DNA of 64,000 bases from Ornithodoros turicata (taxonomy: Eukaryota; Arthropoda; Arachnida; Ixodida; Argasidae): the NCBI RefSeq assembly GCF_037126465.1, contig NC_088210.1:11988011-12052010 (forward strand), read 5' to 3'. Under the pieces are notes generated by a model. The model was not told where the DNA came from. It searched no databases and saw nothing but the letters and a program-made list of their open reading frames with translations. A program made the position numbers and the translations under genes. Shown here in pieces: positions 41,332 through 52,136 of this stretch; position 1 is the stretch's first letter; every line of letters begins with the position of its first letter.

Positions 41332-42123
41332 CAGACTTGTACGTATTTGGAGTACTGTATTTAAAATACTGTATTTTAAATACAATTTGCGGTATTTTGG
41401 TACTCTACTCAATACTTTTTGTTTTGTGTATTTGTACTCTATTTAAAATACGTTTTATGGTATTTTCTACTCAATACTCTAATTACATATTTTGGATCTC
41501 CCTCTCAAACTTTCTGTGTCTCGTTTTCCCATTATCTTGCTTGTTCCGTGGAAATTTCCTGAGTCCTTCGGACTTGACCCGGACATTGGCCCTTCTTGGA
41601 AGTCTCCCTTTAAAGATCTTGCCCCGTGTGTACTAATCCTTGGCGAGTGAGGGTTCTATTATGTGTGCCCTGACGTGGTGACGCCAAATTCTGACCTCGC
41701 CCAGCAAGGACCTACTAGAAGTTTGCTTTGTTCTGGGTTACATATACTTAGTGAAGTTGTGTGGTATCTCTTTGTCATCTTTTGGGGACTTGTGTTAAGA
41801 TGACTCTTACCTCACAGGGACTAGAGTGACTCGGTGACTAGACTGAGGGACTAGAGTGAAACAGAGACGGCTTGCGTAGTAGCCGTGGTTTAGGTGATTA
41901 ATATCACATAGCGGCGACTTGCCGCATTGACCAGTGACCGGTGACTTTTTGCGTTCAAGGATAAATAGTATCTTAATTGTATTTCAAATACTTTTTGAAG
42001 TATTTCGTACTCTACCTTAATTACTTTAATTTTGATGTATTTATACTCTATCTTAATTACATTATAACGTCAGTATTTATTATCTTATCTTAAATACAAT
42101 TTTGAGTATCTTGTACATGTCTG
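41332..42123. mobile_element. Non-autonomous hAT-like element, 792 bp
   Basis: CAGACTTGTACGTATTTGG to CTTGTACATGTCTG. Flanks GCAACAGC (41324-41331) and GCAACAGG (42124-42131) match at 7 of 8. The outer 120 bp on each side are TATTTAAAATAC / TACTCTA repeats. Over 90% similar by eye to 43626-44369 across most of its length, with a few indels. Confidence 0.85.
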
Positions 42124-42131
42124 GCAACAGG

Positions 42132-42625
42132 GTCGCGGAGAATTTTCTTTCCTCTGTGGACTGGGATGGCCAATGAAGGCACCAAAGCGACTAAAAACGT
42201 GACCTAATTTGTGTGTACCACTATTGTAAAGAAGGGACCCTTGACCTTCGTAAAGGAATAAGACTTCTCCCTGTTTGTAAGCAAATGACGTCATACCATT
42301 CCACAGCGCCTCCAATTTGGTAGAGTTGAACTATGCTCGAAGCTAGGGGAGAAAAAGATCGCGCCCGAAAGCCGCACGGTGGTCCCGAAAGCGACGCGAC
42401 CTTCGGTTCTCCTTTTGTTTCAATAGGCGGCAGCGAACAAGTGCCCATTATGCATTCCCTTCCGATTAGTTTCGGTTTCAGTCGTCATGATGACGTTTCT
42501 CGGGTACAAGTCTATACGGCCTTGTGAAACGGCGGTGTACTCCGTCCGCACTGTTTCGGTTTCGCTATGTCTACCAACGTCACGACTACGTCACGGTGAC
42601 GTTTCTTCGGTAGAGGTCTATTTTG
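42132..42625. repeat. Dispersed repeat shared with the 19.2-19.5 kb region
   Basis: 'cctgtttgtaagcaaatgacgtca', 'ccaatttggtagagttgaac' and 'ggcagcgaacaagtgccc' occur inverted in 19170-19450. Short TGACG-containing stems (TCATGATGA, GTCACGGTGAC) recur at its right. The origin is unknown. Confidence 0.55.
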
Positions 42626-42984
42626 TGTTCGTTATTGTTACGGAATCAACAAAGTAGGAAAATGTAGAAGGGCTGCAGACTGGATGGTGTAATTAATGAT
42701 GGAGAAGCAGAAAAGCAGAGCATATGCTCAAAACCGACGATGAACACTTTTGTTCATGCCTTTTTCTCTTCAGGGTCTGTTCTGTCCACTTCGTTCCTGT
42801 CTCCGGTTTTTCCGTCTCCACTCAAACTGCAGGAAATGTTGATCTTCTGCTAAGAATAAATGTGCTTGATGGCAGCATCGTTAAAAAAAATCACTTCAAA
42901 ACTTTTATATCTATAGCCTCGAACGCATTATGTGATTTGAGAGCTTGTCGTGTTGAGTCCTTGTGCTCCCTGTCCCCCTTTGTG
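42626..42984. other. Intergenic, nothing recognised
   Basis: No border or coding signal. Confidence 0.4.
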
Positions 42985-43165
42985 CTCCCGGATTCGAACC
43001 TGGGAGGTGAAACGCGTTTCCCTCAGACGCTTTAAGACAAATATCGGCACAGGGGACTGTGAAGTCGGCCCGGGATACACGATCCCCCGCCCGCGATAAC
43101 AGTGACGTTGCCGGGCTTGAGCGTTAGCCGACTATACGTAAGCAGTTCCATTCCATCACCACCAC
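42985..43165 (+). mobile_element. tRNA-derived SINE, second tail subtype
   Basis: B box GATTCGAACCTGGG, 'cctcagacgctttaagac', 'atatcggcacagg', 'gaagtcggcccggga', 'agtgacgttgccggg', then GCCGACTATACGTAAGCAG and CACCACC. Confidence 0.65.
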
Positions 43166-43461
43166 CCCCACTCCCTTTCTCGGGTTTTTCTCCGTTTGCA
43201 GTGGGACCAGCTCTCCTGTATACCATATATAGCACTTTTGCCGTTGCATTATGCGATGTTGAAAGTGAACATATTCGAAACAAGTGTGTCTGGTTGGGTG
43301 AGAACTATGATAGTAACGAAGATCTCCAACCAAGTTACAGGACGGGGATACCCGACGTTTCGGAGCCAGTTCGGCTCCTTCCTCAGGGGTGACTGTAGTG
43401 GCCGTTGGCAGCATCCTTGTTCTTGTTCGGCTTTTAGAGTTCAGAATGCTGTCCATGTATT

Positions 43462-44840
43462 AAAGGGGCACTAAAATGCAAAAAAACAACTTGCTCTCAA
43501 ATGAAAGTCCGTGTTTCAATTAGTATAATGCACGCAAAATTAGTTCATGCAGCGGTACCGTTTAGAAGAAAAAGGCAATGAAAACAGAGCCATCTGTGGA
43601 GGCAACGAATGAGATTCCCAGGAGGCAGACTTGTACGTATTTGGAGTATTGTATTTAAAATACTGTATTTTAAATACAATTTGTGGTACTTTGGTACTGT
43701 ACTCAATACTTTTTGTTTTGTGTATTTGTGCTCTATTTAAAATACATTTTATGGTATTTTCTACTCAATACTCTAATTACATATTTTGGATCTCCCTCTC
43801 AAACTTTCTGTGTCTTGTCTTTCCATTATCTTGCTTGTTCAGTGGAAATTCCCTGAGTCCCTCGGACTTGACCCGGACATTGGCCCTTCTTGGAAGTCTC
43901 CATTTAGAGATCTTGCCCCGTGTGTACTAATCCTTGGCAAGTGAGGGTTCTAATATGTGTGCCCCGACGTGGTGACGCCGAATTCTGACCTCGCCGAGCA
44001 GGGACCTGCTAGAAGTTTGCTTTGTTCTGGGTCACATATACTTAGTGGAGTTATGTGGTATCTCTTTGTCATCTTTTTGGGACTTATGTTTAGATGACTC
44101 CTATCACACAGCGGCGGCTTGCGTAGCGCGCGGGGTTTAGGTGATTCATGTCGCATAGCGGCGACTTGCCGCATTGACCAGTGACCGGTGACTTTTTGCG
44201 TTCAAGGATAAATAGTATCTTAATTGTATTTCAAATACTTTTGAAGTATTTTGTACTCTATCTTAATTACTCTAATTTCCCAGTATTTATACTCTATTTT
44301 AATTACATTCTAACGTTAGTATTTATTATCTTATCTTAAATAAATTTTTGAGTATCTTATACATGTCTGCCAGGAGGTAAAGATTGGCGGCGTCCAATGA
44401 GACAGCAGGAGAAGCGCTCACATACCTATCGGGGGCATGCGGATTTGGAACGGGTTCGGTCGTAGTGTTCCGTATATGCGCAGCATCATGCGCACTGCTG
44501 CATTTTTCAATGTTGATTCACTGAACGGTAGCCCACAACAGTCCTCACGAATATTCCATTGACAACATTTATCTTCACGTCCTTCGGACAGAGACGCCAG
44601 TCCGCTTCGCAACGCGCACTATGTGTTTCACCCGGACTGCTCCATAGCGTGGCACGCGCGTACACGAGCTGAAACGATGTTCACTGCTTAGCGCCGAAGC
44701 GAGAAAGAGTCCGGTATAATTTCGATTGTAGCTCCGTAACGGAATCAAAGTTTAGAATTATGATAACAAGTACGAAATTAGCGTAGCGTGTAACGTAACT
44801 TGAAGCGAACTTGTTTTTGCAATTTAGTACCCCTTCAAAA
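43462..44840. mobile_element. TIR element AAGGGGCACTAAAATGC, split by a hAT-like element
   Basis: 'aaaggggcactaaaatgcaa' at the left and 'ttgcaatttagtaccccttc' at the right are inverted repeats of about 25 bp. The middle is occupied by the 744-bp element at 43626-44369; without it the host would be about 630 bp. No target duplication was found for the host. Confidence 0.6.
43626..44369. mobile_element. Non-autonomous hAT-like element, 744 bp, perfect 8-bp duplication
   Basis: CAGACTTGTACGTATTTGG to ATACATGTCTG. CCAGGAGG flanks both ends (43618-43625 and 44370-44377). Close relative of 41332-42123, lacking a block of about 45 bp with 'gactagagtgactcggtg'. Confidence 0.92.
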
Positions 44841-44912
44841 CTGACGAAGAAGCCGCGACGACTACGTTAATGAAATGTACAATTAAACCCGGTACACTTT
44901 ATAATGAGTACC

Positions 44913-45548
44913 GTATGAAACTCCGCGATGATACTCCCCATCCACACTCTTAAAAGGGTGTAAAAAAGGGTGTACTTTAACTCCTTTCCTTGCCACATAT
45001 ATGTATAACACCGTTTTGGAGAGTACAATTACGCTCAAAAGGGTGTCTCCTCACTCCCTCAAGGAAGTAGCATTACACCTTCTCCCTGCCGGGGAGTAAT
45101 ATTACTCTCCAGTAGCGAGAAAGGTGTTATGCTACTCCCTTGAGGGAGTGAGGAGACACCCTGTTGAGCGTAATTGTACTCTCCAAAAGGGTGTTATATA
45201 TGTGGCAAGGAAATGAGTTAAAGTACACCCTTTTTTGTAGATTGTATGAAACTCCGCGATGATACTCCTCATCCACACTCTTAAAAAAAACGGTGTACTT
45301 TAACTCCTTTCCTTGCCACATATATAACACCCTTTTGGAGAGTAATATTACTCTCCAGTAGGGAGAAAGGTGTTATGCTACTCCCTTGAGGGAGTGAGGA
45401 GACACCCTTTTGAGCGTAATTGTACTGTACGTGAACTCCTTTTTTTTGCCACATATATAACACCCTTTTGAGCGTAATTGTACTCTCCAAAAGGGTGTTA
45501 TATATATATGGCAAAAATAAGAGTTAGAGTACACCCTGTTTTTAAGAG
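44913..45548. mobile_element. Tandemly duplicated foldback MITE with flank
   Basis: GTATGAAACTCCGCGATGAT occurs at about 44912 and 45245, each followed by a palindromic element with CACACTCTTAAAA ends and GGGTGTTATA / ACTCCCTTGAGGGAGT hairpins. The second copy has lost part of the left arm. The flank is included, so this is a segmental duplication and not a second insertion. Confidence 0.75.
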
Positions 45549-46819
45549 TGCATCATCTCGAAATAAAGTAGTTGCTGTTGATCAGTCTCCCATTCACACT
45601 CCCTTAGTGCTATCATCAGCAGGAGCGAGGACCTTGTTGTGGGACCGAACCAGTAATCTATAAACAGATCAGCTGTCTCAGTGGTAGTGGTCAACCTATA
45701 TATAGCGTCAAAGAAAGTTTGAATACAGTAGAAGCTCTACATGAATTCCGACGAGAGAATGCGCAGCGCACTTCTGACTTCGAATTCGGAAATCAGTAAT
45801 GCACGAAACGACTTTTTAACATTCTATTCTCGCACGGTGTATGCGCCCGCCACAAAGGCAGTGAATTCAATGACGAAATTCAGTGTGATTCGGGTATTCA
45901 CACGATTCCCAATTCGCAGCAGTCACGTACGGCAGAAGCGCTACGGCGTATACACACCGTTTTTTCGGCCAGCTGCCTTATATAGTGTAGTTCGTAGTAT
46001 TGGCACGTTCCAATGTATCGCACCTGGCCAGGTGTCGTTCATCAAATGGAGGCGAAGTCCTTTGGCATTCCCAACACGAGCATTTAATGCGATTCGCATT
46101 TGGTTGCATCGCTGAAGATTGGAAACAGAATTTGACTCGGCGGTGAAAGCTTTCCGCCATGCATGAGTCACGGCACGTACAGCACAAGGGTCTCAAACAT
46201 GCGGACCACGGTCACTTATTTTGCGGTCCGACGATCTTTGACTACTGTTTGAACACAAGTGCACTTCACCGTCATACCATTTTAAGGAAGAAATTAAGAG
46301 AAGAGAGATTGAGAGAGAGAAAAAGAGAGAAAACGTGAGACACTGACCACTCCGCTGCAGCCACCTGCTCCGGAACACATGATGCACGTTAAATAAGAAC
46401 GCTAATCACTTTCCGGAGATATTGTGAGCCCCGATGGTATCTATATATGTCATTCAGAAAGCGCACCAATGTACACAAAGTACGAATTGTTACTGAATCG
46501 CTTGCACGTCTAACGAGCGAACGAGTGGCGGTAAATTAAAAACGACGGGCACGTGACACATTGCGCGTGAACGTATGCTACGCCCTTCACGTATCGCGCG
46601 AAAAGCGCCGTGCACGTGTTTTGTCACGTGCCCTTCTCGACGAGCGCTCGTTAGCTCGTTATGCGTGCAAGAGATTAAGCCCCATCTGGCCATTGCGTCT
46701 GATGAGGCAGGCCTCACTCTTCTTCCTTATAGAACATCATACCACCGCAATCACCAGTGCCTCAGCACCTTCTGGACGTTGAGTGGTCGACGGTTCAGCC
46801 AATGCAGCACTGTCTTCAG
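45549..46819. other. Intergenic, nothing recognised
   Basis: Both strands have frames of 70-120 codons at 45.74-46.17 kb that mirror each other and show no domain. No element border. Confidence 0.35.
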
Positions 46820-47330
46820 AACAACAACAACATTATTTTAACGATGAAGACTGGGGGCATTCATCACCAGGGGTGATACTCTACCCCATTGCTGGCGGTA
46901 TATGATGTGGTGAAATGATAAATTGCCCCACAGTGAGGACTCAAGTCCCATGGTGTCCAAAAAGTTTAGAAGTGCTTTTAGGGCACAGCGTTGGCGGGCT
47001 GAATTTGGCCATGGACCAAGCGATTTTGACATAATGGGAGGGCGATGATTTAAAGACGCCGAAAATGTGGTCCGGAAAAGTTGGGAGTGCGGGCAATAGT
47101 GAAGGATGTGCTCTACATCTTCCAGGTCGCACCGCAGGGAGGACACCTGGGAGATTAAACTGGTCGCAAGCGGTAACGCCGCTGAGCTGCGAAACGCTGT
47201 CTTTAGAGACTGTCGCGGGTTGGGCGATTTATCGTTCCAGCTACCCCCCTGTTCTGTACAGGCGTACTGCCGGGGTGCTGCAGGGAAACTTTGAGGTGCA
47301 GACGATGAACTATATAGGAAGAATTTAGAA
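46820..47330 (-). pseudogene. Non-LTR retrotransposon ORF2 end, frameshifted
   Basis: Minus strand: HRLHLKV-type run-up (near 47.30 kb), a deletion, then the knuckle CPPCG / DLEDVEHILHYC with a one-base shift between its two halves. SLGPWPNSARQR and ALLNFLDTMGLES follow, then an (AAC)n tail on the plus strand at 46820-46834. Same family as 32362-32679. Upstream limit uncertain. Confidence 0.65.
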
Positions 47331-47464
47331 TGAAATCAGATTTAGCGAGCGAAGACCAAAGTATAATTCTCAGGTCGTTCCTAATCATTTTTCACTGCCT
47401 CGTTTTCGAGGACGGCTAATTCGTACCTCTTTCCTTCCCATTTTTTTCTTTTGTTCGTCATCAT

Positions 47465-47717
47465 AGTTCGCCTTCTGATCCCGAGATCGCGGGTTCGAAC
47501 CCGGCCGAGGACGCCAGCAACTTGGTGGCAGGGTACAAGTTGCTTAGACACGCCGTCTTCCGCGAGGGACGTTAAATACGGGGTGCCGTGTGATGAGCTT
47601 TCATCGCACGTTAAAGAACCCTCAGGTGGGCAAAAGCAATCCACAGACCGACCGCTGTGGCGTCGCTCATGATCTCAGTTGTCTAGCGACGTAAATGCCC
47701 AATTATTATTATTATTA
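47465..47717 (+). mobile_element. ATT-tailed tRNA-derived SINE
   Basis: B box GGGTTCGAACCCGG, 'gaggacgccagcaacttgg', 'cgttaaagaaccctcagg', 'ggcgtcgctcatgatctc', then (ATT)n. TTGTTCGTC lies on both sides (47451 and 47718), extended imperfectly. The A box is lost by 5' truncation. Confidence 0.8.
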
Positions 47718-47726
47718 TTGTTCGTC

Positions 47727-48417
47727 GTCATCATCATCATCATCGTATCTCTTTCATGTCCTTTCAACACACACCATATAAGAACAACCACAATAAGAAC
47801 TCCGCGTTCGTTTTTTTAATTCGCCGATATTCTACAGTTCTGATACAGTCATTTCTTCTTTTTTTTCTTTTTTTTGCGGCTGTATATAGAATAGTTGGCA
47901 GAATACTTACAACGACCACGCTCCTCCGCGTGGCAATAACTGCTGGGGATACATAAACCGGGCGCCCGTGACTATAAACACGTACGTGATAAACAGAAAG
48001 GCGAACTTCAGGAAGAAGAAAACGGGCAAAGGTGCTGCGAACTTCGTGAAACTGGGGGTAATCCGTATTGACAAACATTCTGCAGGCGAATCCTTTCCGG
48101 ATTAGTGGGGCAAATCCGAAAGAGATGAACCCAACTTTCTTCTCCCAACCCAACCCATTTGTGGAACCCAACTTGTTTCGTGGTAACCGCGGAGACTTGA
48201 CGCCACCTTCCCGGGTCCGAGAATTAGCGGTTGGAGTTAGTGCTGACGTGAATTAAAGGGCCGCTGAAGTGCAAAAATTTATCTTCGCGGAATGTAAGCT
48301 GCCGTTACCTTTACACCAACACTAAAGGAACGGGATTCATCGGTTGCGCTCTTCGTGACCTATGAGCGAAAGAAACAACAATGGCGTTTCCTCTCAGAAT
48401 TCCTCTGAATCCTCTCT
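47727..48417. other. Intergenic, possible TIR element start
   Basis: (CAT)n at 47.73 kb. 'aattaaagggccgctgaagtg' at 48252 resembles the end of the 43462 element, but the partner end was not found. Confidence 0.35.
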
Positions 48418-48530
48418 CAAAGGGGCTATGAACTCTACCAAGCAAGCCCGCCGATTGTGTCGGCTTCAAGAGGCGATTTCAACTTGTTGGCTGTGATATC
48501 TTTTGTATAGATGAATTTGATAGGTCCGTA
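48418..48530 (+). mobile_element. Penelope-like 3' region, uninterrupted copy
   Basis: Matches 14060-14097 joined to 14402-14480 ('gaactctaccaagcaagccc', 'gattgtgtcggcttc', 'gaatttgataggtccgta'). It lacks the MITE present in the other copy. No coding part remains. Confidence 0.65.
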
Positions 48531-48799
48531 TCTTCACCACGTATAGCACGCTGCTAGCCAACCATCATCCCCAATGACAACGTTCTCGCCCCTGATTGGT
48601 TGATGACGTGAAGCGGTGCCTATTATGTCGGCATTATGGCTACAAAATAGTCTCCGCCTCTCGTCTTCAACAAATCAGGGACGAGAACGTTGTCATTTGG
48701 GATGATGATTGGCTAGGAGCGTGCTATGTGGTGAAGTTCATTTTTAACGGCAAGCCCTATCACCACCACCACCACCACCACCATCATTTTTAAGAGTGT
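48531..48799. mobile_element. MITE fused to the Penelope-like end, with a 36-bp SINE tail insert
   Basis: Left arm without terminus (CTTCACCACGTATAGCACG), degenerate loop, right arm to TCATTTTTAA, then 'cggcaagccctat' and (CAC)n at 48748-48783, and TCATTTTTAAGAGTG again. The 10-bp duplication is exact (48738-48747, 48784-48793). Confidence 0.8.
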
Positions 48800-49134
48800 T
48801 GAGCAGAACGTTATGTGTACTTCCGCGTTGGGGTATGATTGGGTGGTACAATTCTTCAGATGACGTAACAATGGATAGAGGCATCTGGATGGCGGTGCGA
48901 CTACTTGCCCATATAAAAAAATTGCGTTTCTGTATTAACGCTGCACACGTTATGAAGAAGAAGTATTGAACAATAAATTGTAAATAGGATTACGAAGCGT
49001 AGAAGAACAATATTACACGTATTACACCCGTAACCAAATACCTGCAGATAGGAGTTCTTACCTCCTTTAATCGTTTTGGAAATATGAATTCGTGAACGCG
49101 GGAACATGTAGTTGCTCGAAGTTAGGGACACCGT
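48800..49134. other. Intergenic, nothing recognised
   Basis: No border or coding signal. Confidence 0.4.
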
Positions 49135-49401
49135 ATGCTCTAAGAACAGAACTTCACCGCATAGCACGCTGTGCGCCAACCATTAGCCACTGATGATAAG
49201 GTTATCGCTTGTGACTGCAGGACAGAGGGAGGCGTACGCCTTCTTGTGGCAATTTTCATATATCCAAATTGCCTCAAAAAGGCGTACTCCCCCATCTCTC
49301 ATAGATTAGCCCTATCATTCGATATTAGCGATAGCCCTATCATCCGTGGCAATGGTTGGCGCACAGCGTGCTATGAGGTGAAGTTCTGTATTTAGAGTGT
49401 A
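49135..49401. mobile_element. Foldback MITE, B type, complete
   Basis: GCTCTAAGAACAGAACTTCA to CTGTATTTAGAGTGTA, with a short duplication 'cctatcattcgatattagcg' in the right arm. Confidence 0.8.
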
Positions 49402-49699
49402 GAGATACCGTCCCGCCGTATAGTACCATCCATAACAGTTCTACAGCGATAGCTGTGTGTATGCGGAGCTAAGCATCGGATAGCGTGCGTGCGTGTGATA
49501 CGACGTCGGCTATCACGTGAGGTGTGGTGATGCAGGTGGCGGAAGTGGAAAGTACAGGACGCCAAGCCTTTCGTCAGGATGACTTCGCCGTAAGGAAGGT
49601 TCTTAGTGCAGAACAGATTGCTGCAAGGAAGGTGCGGAATGCAGAAAGGCGAAAAGCTCGCCGTGCCCACATGAGCGAAGGCTCGACTTGCGGCGTCGG
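49402..49699. other. Intergenic, nothing recognised
   Basis: A minus-strand frame spans part of it without recognisable domain. Confidence 0.35.
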
Positions 49700-49828
49700 A
49701 ACGATAAAGTGTCACAAAAAGGCGTATACGCTTCTAATTCCGAAGAAATTACGGAAGGAAACGATGTCATTCGGGATGATGGTTGGCCAACAGAGTGTTA
49801 TACTATACGGTTAAGTTGTGGTGTTAGA
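49700..49828. mobile_element. MITE right half
   Basis: 'aaagtgtcacaaaaaggcg', 'aacgatgtcattcgggatg', GGTTGGCC, then GTTAAGTTGTGGTGTTAGAG at the SINE border; a second terminus TCTGTTTTGAAGAATGTA follows the SINE. Confidence 0.55.
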
Positions 49829-50090
49829 GCTCCCGTGGCTCAATGATTATAGCGTGCTGGCCATGTCGCATCGAGACTGGGAGGTACCCGGGTTCGAATC
49901 CCGGCGCCGGCTGTGCTGTCTGCGGTTTTTCCTGTGTTTTCCTCAAGACGCTTTCAGACATATGTCGGCGCAGTTCCCTTAGAAGTCGGCCCAGGACGCA
50001 CATTCCACCAGGGCGTCAGTCGTGACGTTGCCCATCTCTGTGTCGGCGACAACGGCGAGCCCTTTCACCACCACCACCACCCCTTCTGTT
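49829..50090 (+). mobile_element. tRNA-derived SINE (Ruka-like), full length
   Basis: A box TGGCTCAATGATTATAGCG (from 49837), B box GGTTCGAATCCCG, 'ggctgtgctgtctgcgg', 'gacgctttcagacatatg', 'gaagtcggcccaggacgc', LINE-shared tail 'agtcgtgacgttgccc', 'gacaacggcgagcc' and (CAC)n. The only copy in the window with both Pol III boxes and the full tail, so the best source candidate. Confidence 0.9.
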
Positions 50091-50275
50091 TTGAAGAATG
50101 TACACTGTGCGTTAAAGCAACGCACAAATACAGCAAAGGCAACTAGCAAGGATCCACGATATTTCTGTTTCATTTGTTATGGCTATCGACCATATACCTC
50201 CCTCAGAGGCGTGAAGTATGGAGCTTTCAACACCTGGAGGCCAGGAGCTCCATTATTCTTATTTTATGCAATAGA

Positions 50276-50596
50276 GGAGGAGGAGGAGGAGGAGGAGTGT
50301 CGTTGGGAGGAACCCGAGAGGTCTGCCTGCCTGATTAGGCGGCATGTTTCTCGGGAAGGGAAAGGTGGTGGAGAGGAGGAGAGGAAAGGGTGAAGTGGAA
50401 GACCGAGCGGAATCCGCTCGGGGGGAGGATAGCTGCGTCCATGGACCGACTTCAGGGGAACTGTGCCGGCATACGCCTATTACACATCTGAGGGAAACCC
50501 AGGAAAAACCCCAGACGGTACAGCCGGCCCGCGGATTCAAACCGCGGACCTCCCAGTCTCCAAGCGCACGCGTTACCGCTGCGCCACCGGAGCTGG
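50276..50596 (-). mobile_element. tRNA-derived SINE, 13-bp target duplication
   Basis: Minus strand starts CCAGCTCCGGTGGCGCAGCG (A box), B box GGTTTGAATCCGCG, 'ggctgtaccgtctgggg', 'gccggcacagttcccctg', 'gaagtcggtccatgg', and ends in a (CTC)n run. TTTATGCAATAGA flanks it (50263-50275, 50597-50609). The 3' half differs from the (CAC)n-tailed group, so it is a sibling family with its own tail. Confidence 0.88.
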
Positions 50597-50609
50597 TTTA
50601 TGCAATAGA

Positions 50610-51239
50610 AGAAGTCTTCCTCTCAGTATATGTGCCGTTCTTGTTCTCGTAATTCTATATGAATGTCTACTCTTTTTTTTTTCCCGGACACAACCAGTTG
50701 CGCGAGACTACTAAAATTATATTCGTTTTCATTCCGAATGTCAGTTGTTTAATGAGAGGTTACTACGCGGTGAAACGCTGTTGTTATTATTATTTTCTTT
50801 TTTCAGTGTACGACAGACGTCTCCAAAGAAGTATTTCGAAACACCAACGCAATTGTCCCTAATCTCAAAGAAATTTTTTTTATTATATTTCGCGAGTTGG
50901 GTTTGATGCCTTATAGTTCTCTCTGGTGAGCTCGAATGCCACAAACGAAATATTTCATTTAGGGATTTGATGTTCTGAGACTGGAACACATAAAAGGGAC
51001 AAATACATACAGATCCAGAAGATGTGGGTTCGAGTCCTACTCAGTCTCTCAGGACTCTCAGGACGAGTCTCAAACTCAATCTCAATAGCTTTGGCATTGC
51101 CTTGGGCACGCGCTGCTCGTGCAGGAAGCACTGCCGAAGCTGTTGAGATTGAGTCTGAGACTCGAACTCAACTTTTATGCGACCGCGGGCCCTGGATCTC
51201 ACTCTGTGCCGTAATTTTCCCAAGTACAGACGGCAGGTA
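50610..51239. other. Intergenic with SINE remnants and a stem-loop
   Basis: 50955-51045 joins an inverted 3' piece ('gaacacataaaagggacaa') to a tRNA-like piece ('ccagaagatgtgggttcg') of the 55.9 kb SINE group. GAGTCTCAAACTCAATCTCA (51070) pairs with its complement near 51145. Confidence 0.45.
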
Positions 51240-52134
51240 CAGGTTGGGACAAAAGTTTACGGAACACGCGAGCGGCGTACTTTTTCTTCGGTGCGACACC
51301 CTAGCGGCTGCAGGAAGCGGGTGAGTTCACTGTTTCGTAGGGGTGGAAGGGTACGCTGTTAGCGACACACAGCGGTAGCTTCCACTTCCCAAATACAGGG
51401 TGTGTGCAGAAAAACATGACCCGCATTTTTACATGTAACTCGTTGTCTACTTAGCCGAGGAACTTCCGGTGGCGCACGACGGCGTATTTATGCGTCCGAA
51501 AGCTACAAAAAAATCCTGGAAGCCATACTCAGTGTAAAAAAATAAACAGAGCGCGAAAACATGGGCTTCCATGCATTAGAATAGGGCGGTCATGACAGTG
51601 CATTGTAGTGCATTTCCGTCTCATGAGAGTTATGTGCAGGCACCGCTAGGGGTACTACCGATGAGCATCCATGTGGGACATCGTTTCGATTTATGCACCG
51701 AAAGCTCCCCTAGCGGTACTTGAACACAACTCTCCTACGTGCACCATGTTGCCCTTTCACATACACCCTGTTGTCCACCATGTTGCCCTATTCTGATGCA
51801 CGGAAGCCGACGTTTTCGTTGTTCCGTTTATTTTTTAAGCTGGGTATGGCTTCCACAATTTTTCTACAGATTTCGCACGCATAAATGCGCCATCGTGCGC
51901 CACCGGAAGTTCGTTAGTTAGGTAGGCAACAAGCTATGTGCCTAAATGCGGGTCATGTTTTTCTGCACACACCCTGTACAACCAGGCGATACCGGAACTA
52001 CCGCTGTGTCTCTGGCATCGCACGCTTGCACCCCTCCGAAGCAGTGAACTCACCCGCTTCCGCCAGCCGCTAGGGTGTCGTACCGACCAAAAAATACGCC
52101 GCTCGCGTGTTCCGTAAACTTTTGTCCCAACCTG
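51240..52134. mobile_element. TA-flanked palindromic element, interrupted
   Basis: CAGGTTGGGACAAAAGTTTA to TAAACTTTTGTCCCAACCTG, TA on both sides. The arms (51240-51393 and 51979-52134) are complementary over most of 155 bp. Without the insert it would be a MITE of about 310 bp. Mariner-like by ends and target. Confidence 0.85.
51396..51976. mobile_element. Second TA-flanked palindromic element, nested
   Basis: CAGGGTGTGTGCAGAAAAAC to GTTTTTCTGCACACACCCTG, TA at 51394-51395 and 51977-51978. Arms pair for most of the length, down to CCGCTAGGGG / CCCCTAGCGG near the middle. It sits at the exact centre of the outer palindrome. Confidence 0.85.
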
Positions 52135-52136
52135 TA

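Noticed and set aside
45741..46115. 124-codon forward frame
   Set aside because: An overlapping reverse frame of similar length exists and neither has a recognisable motif.
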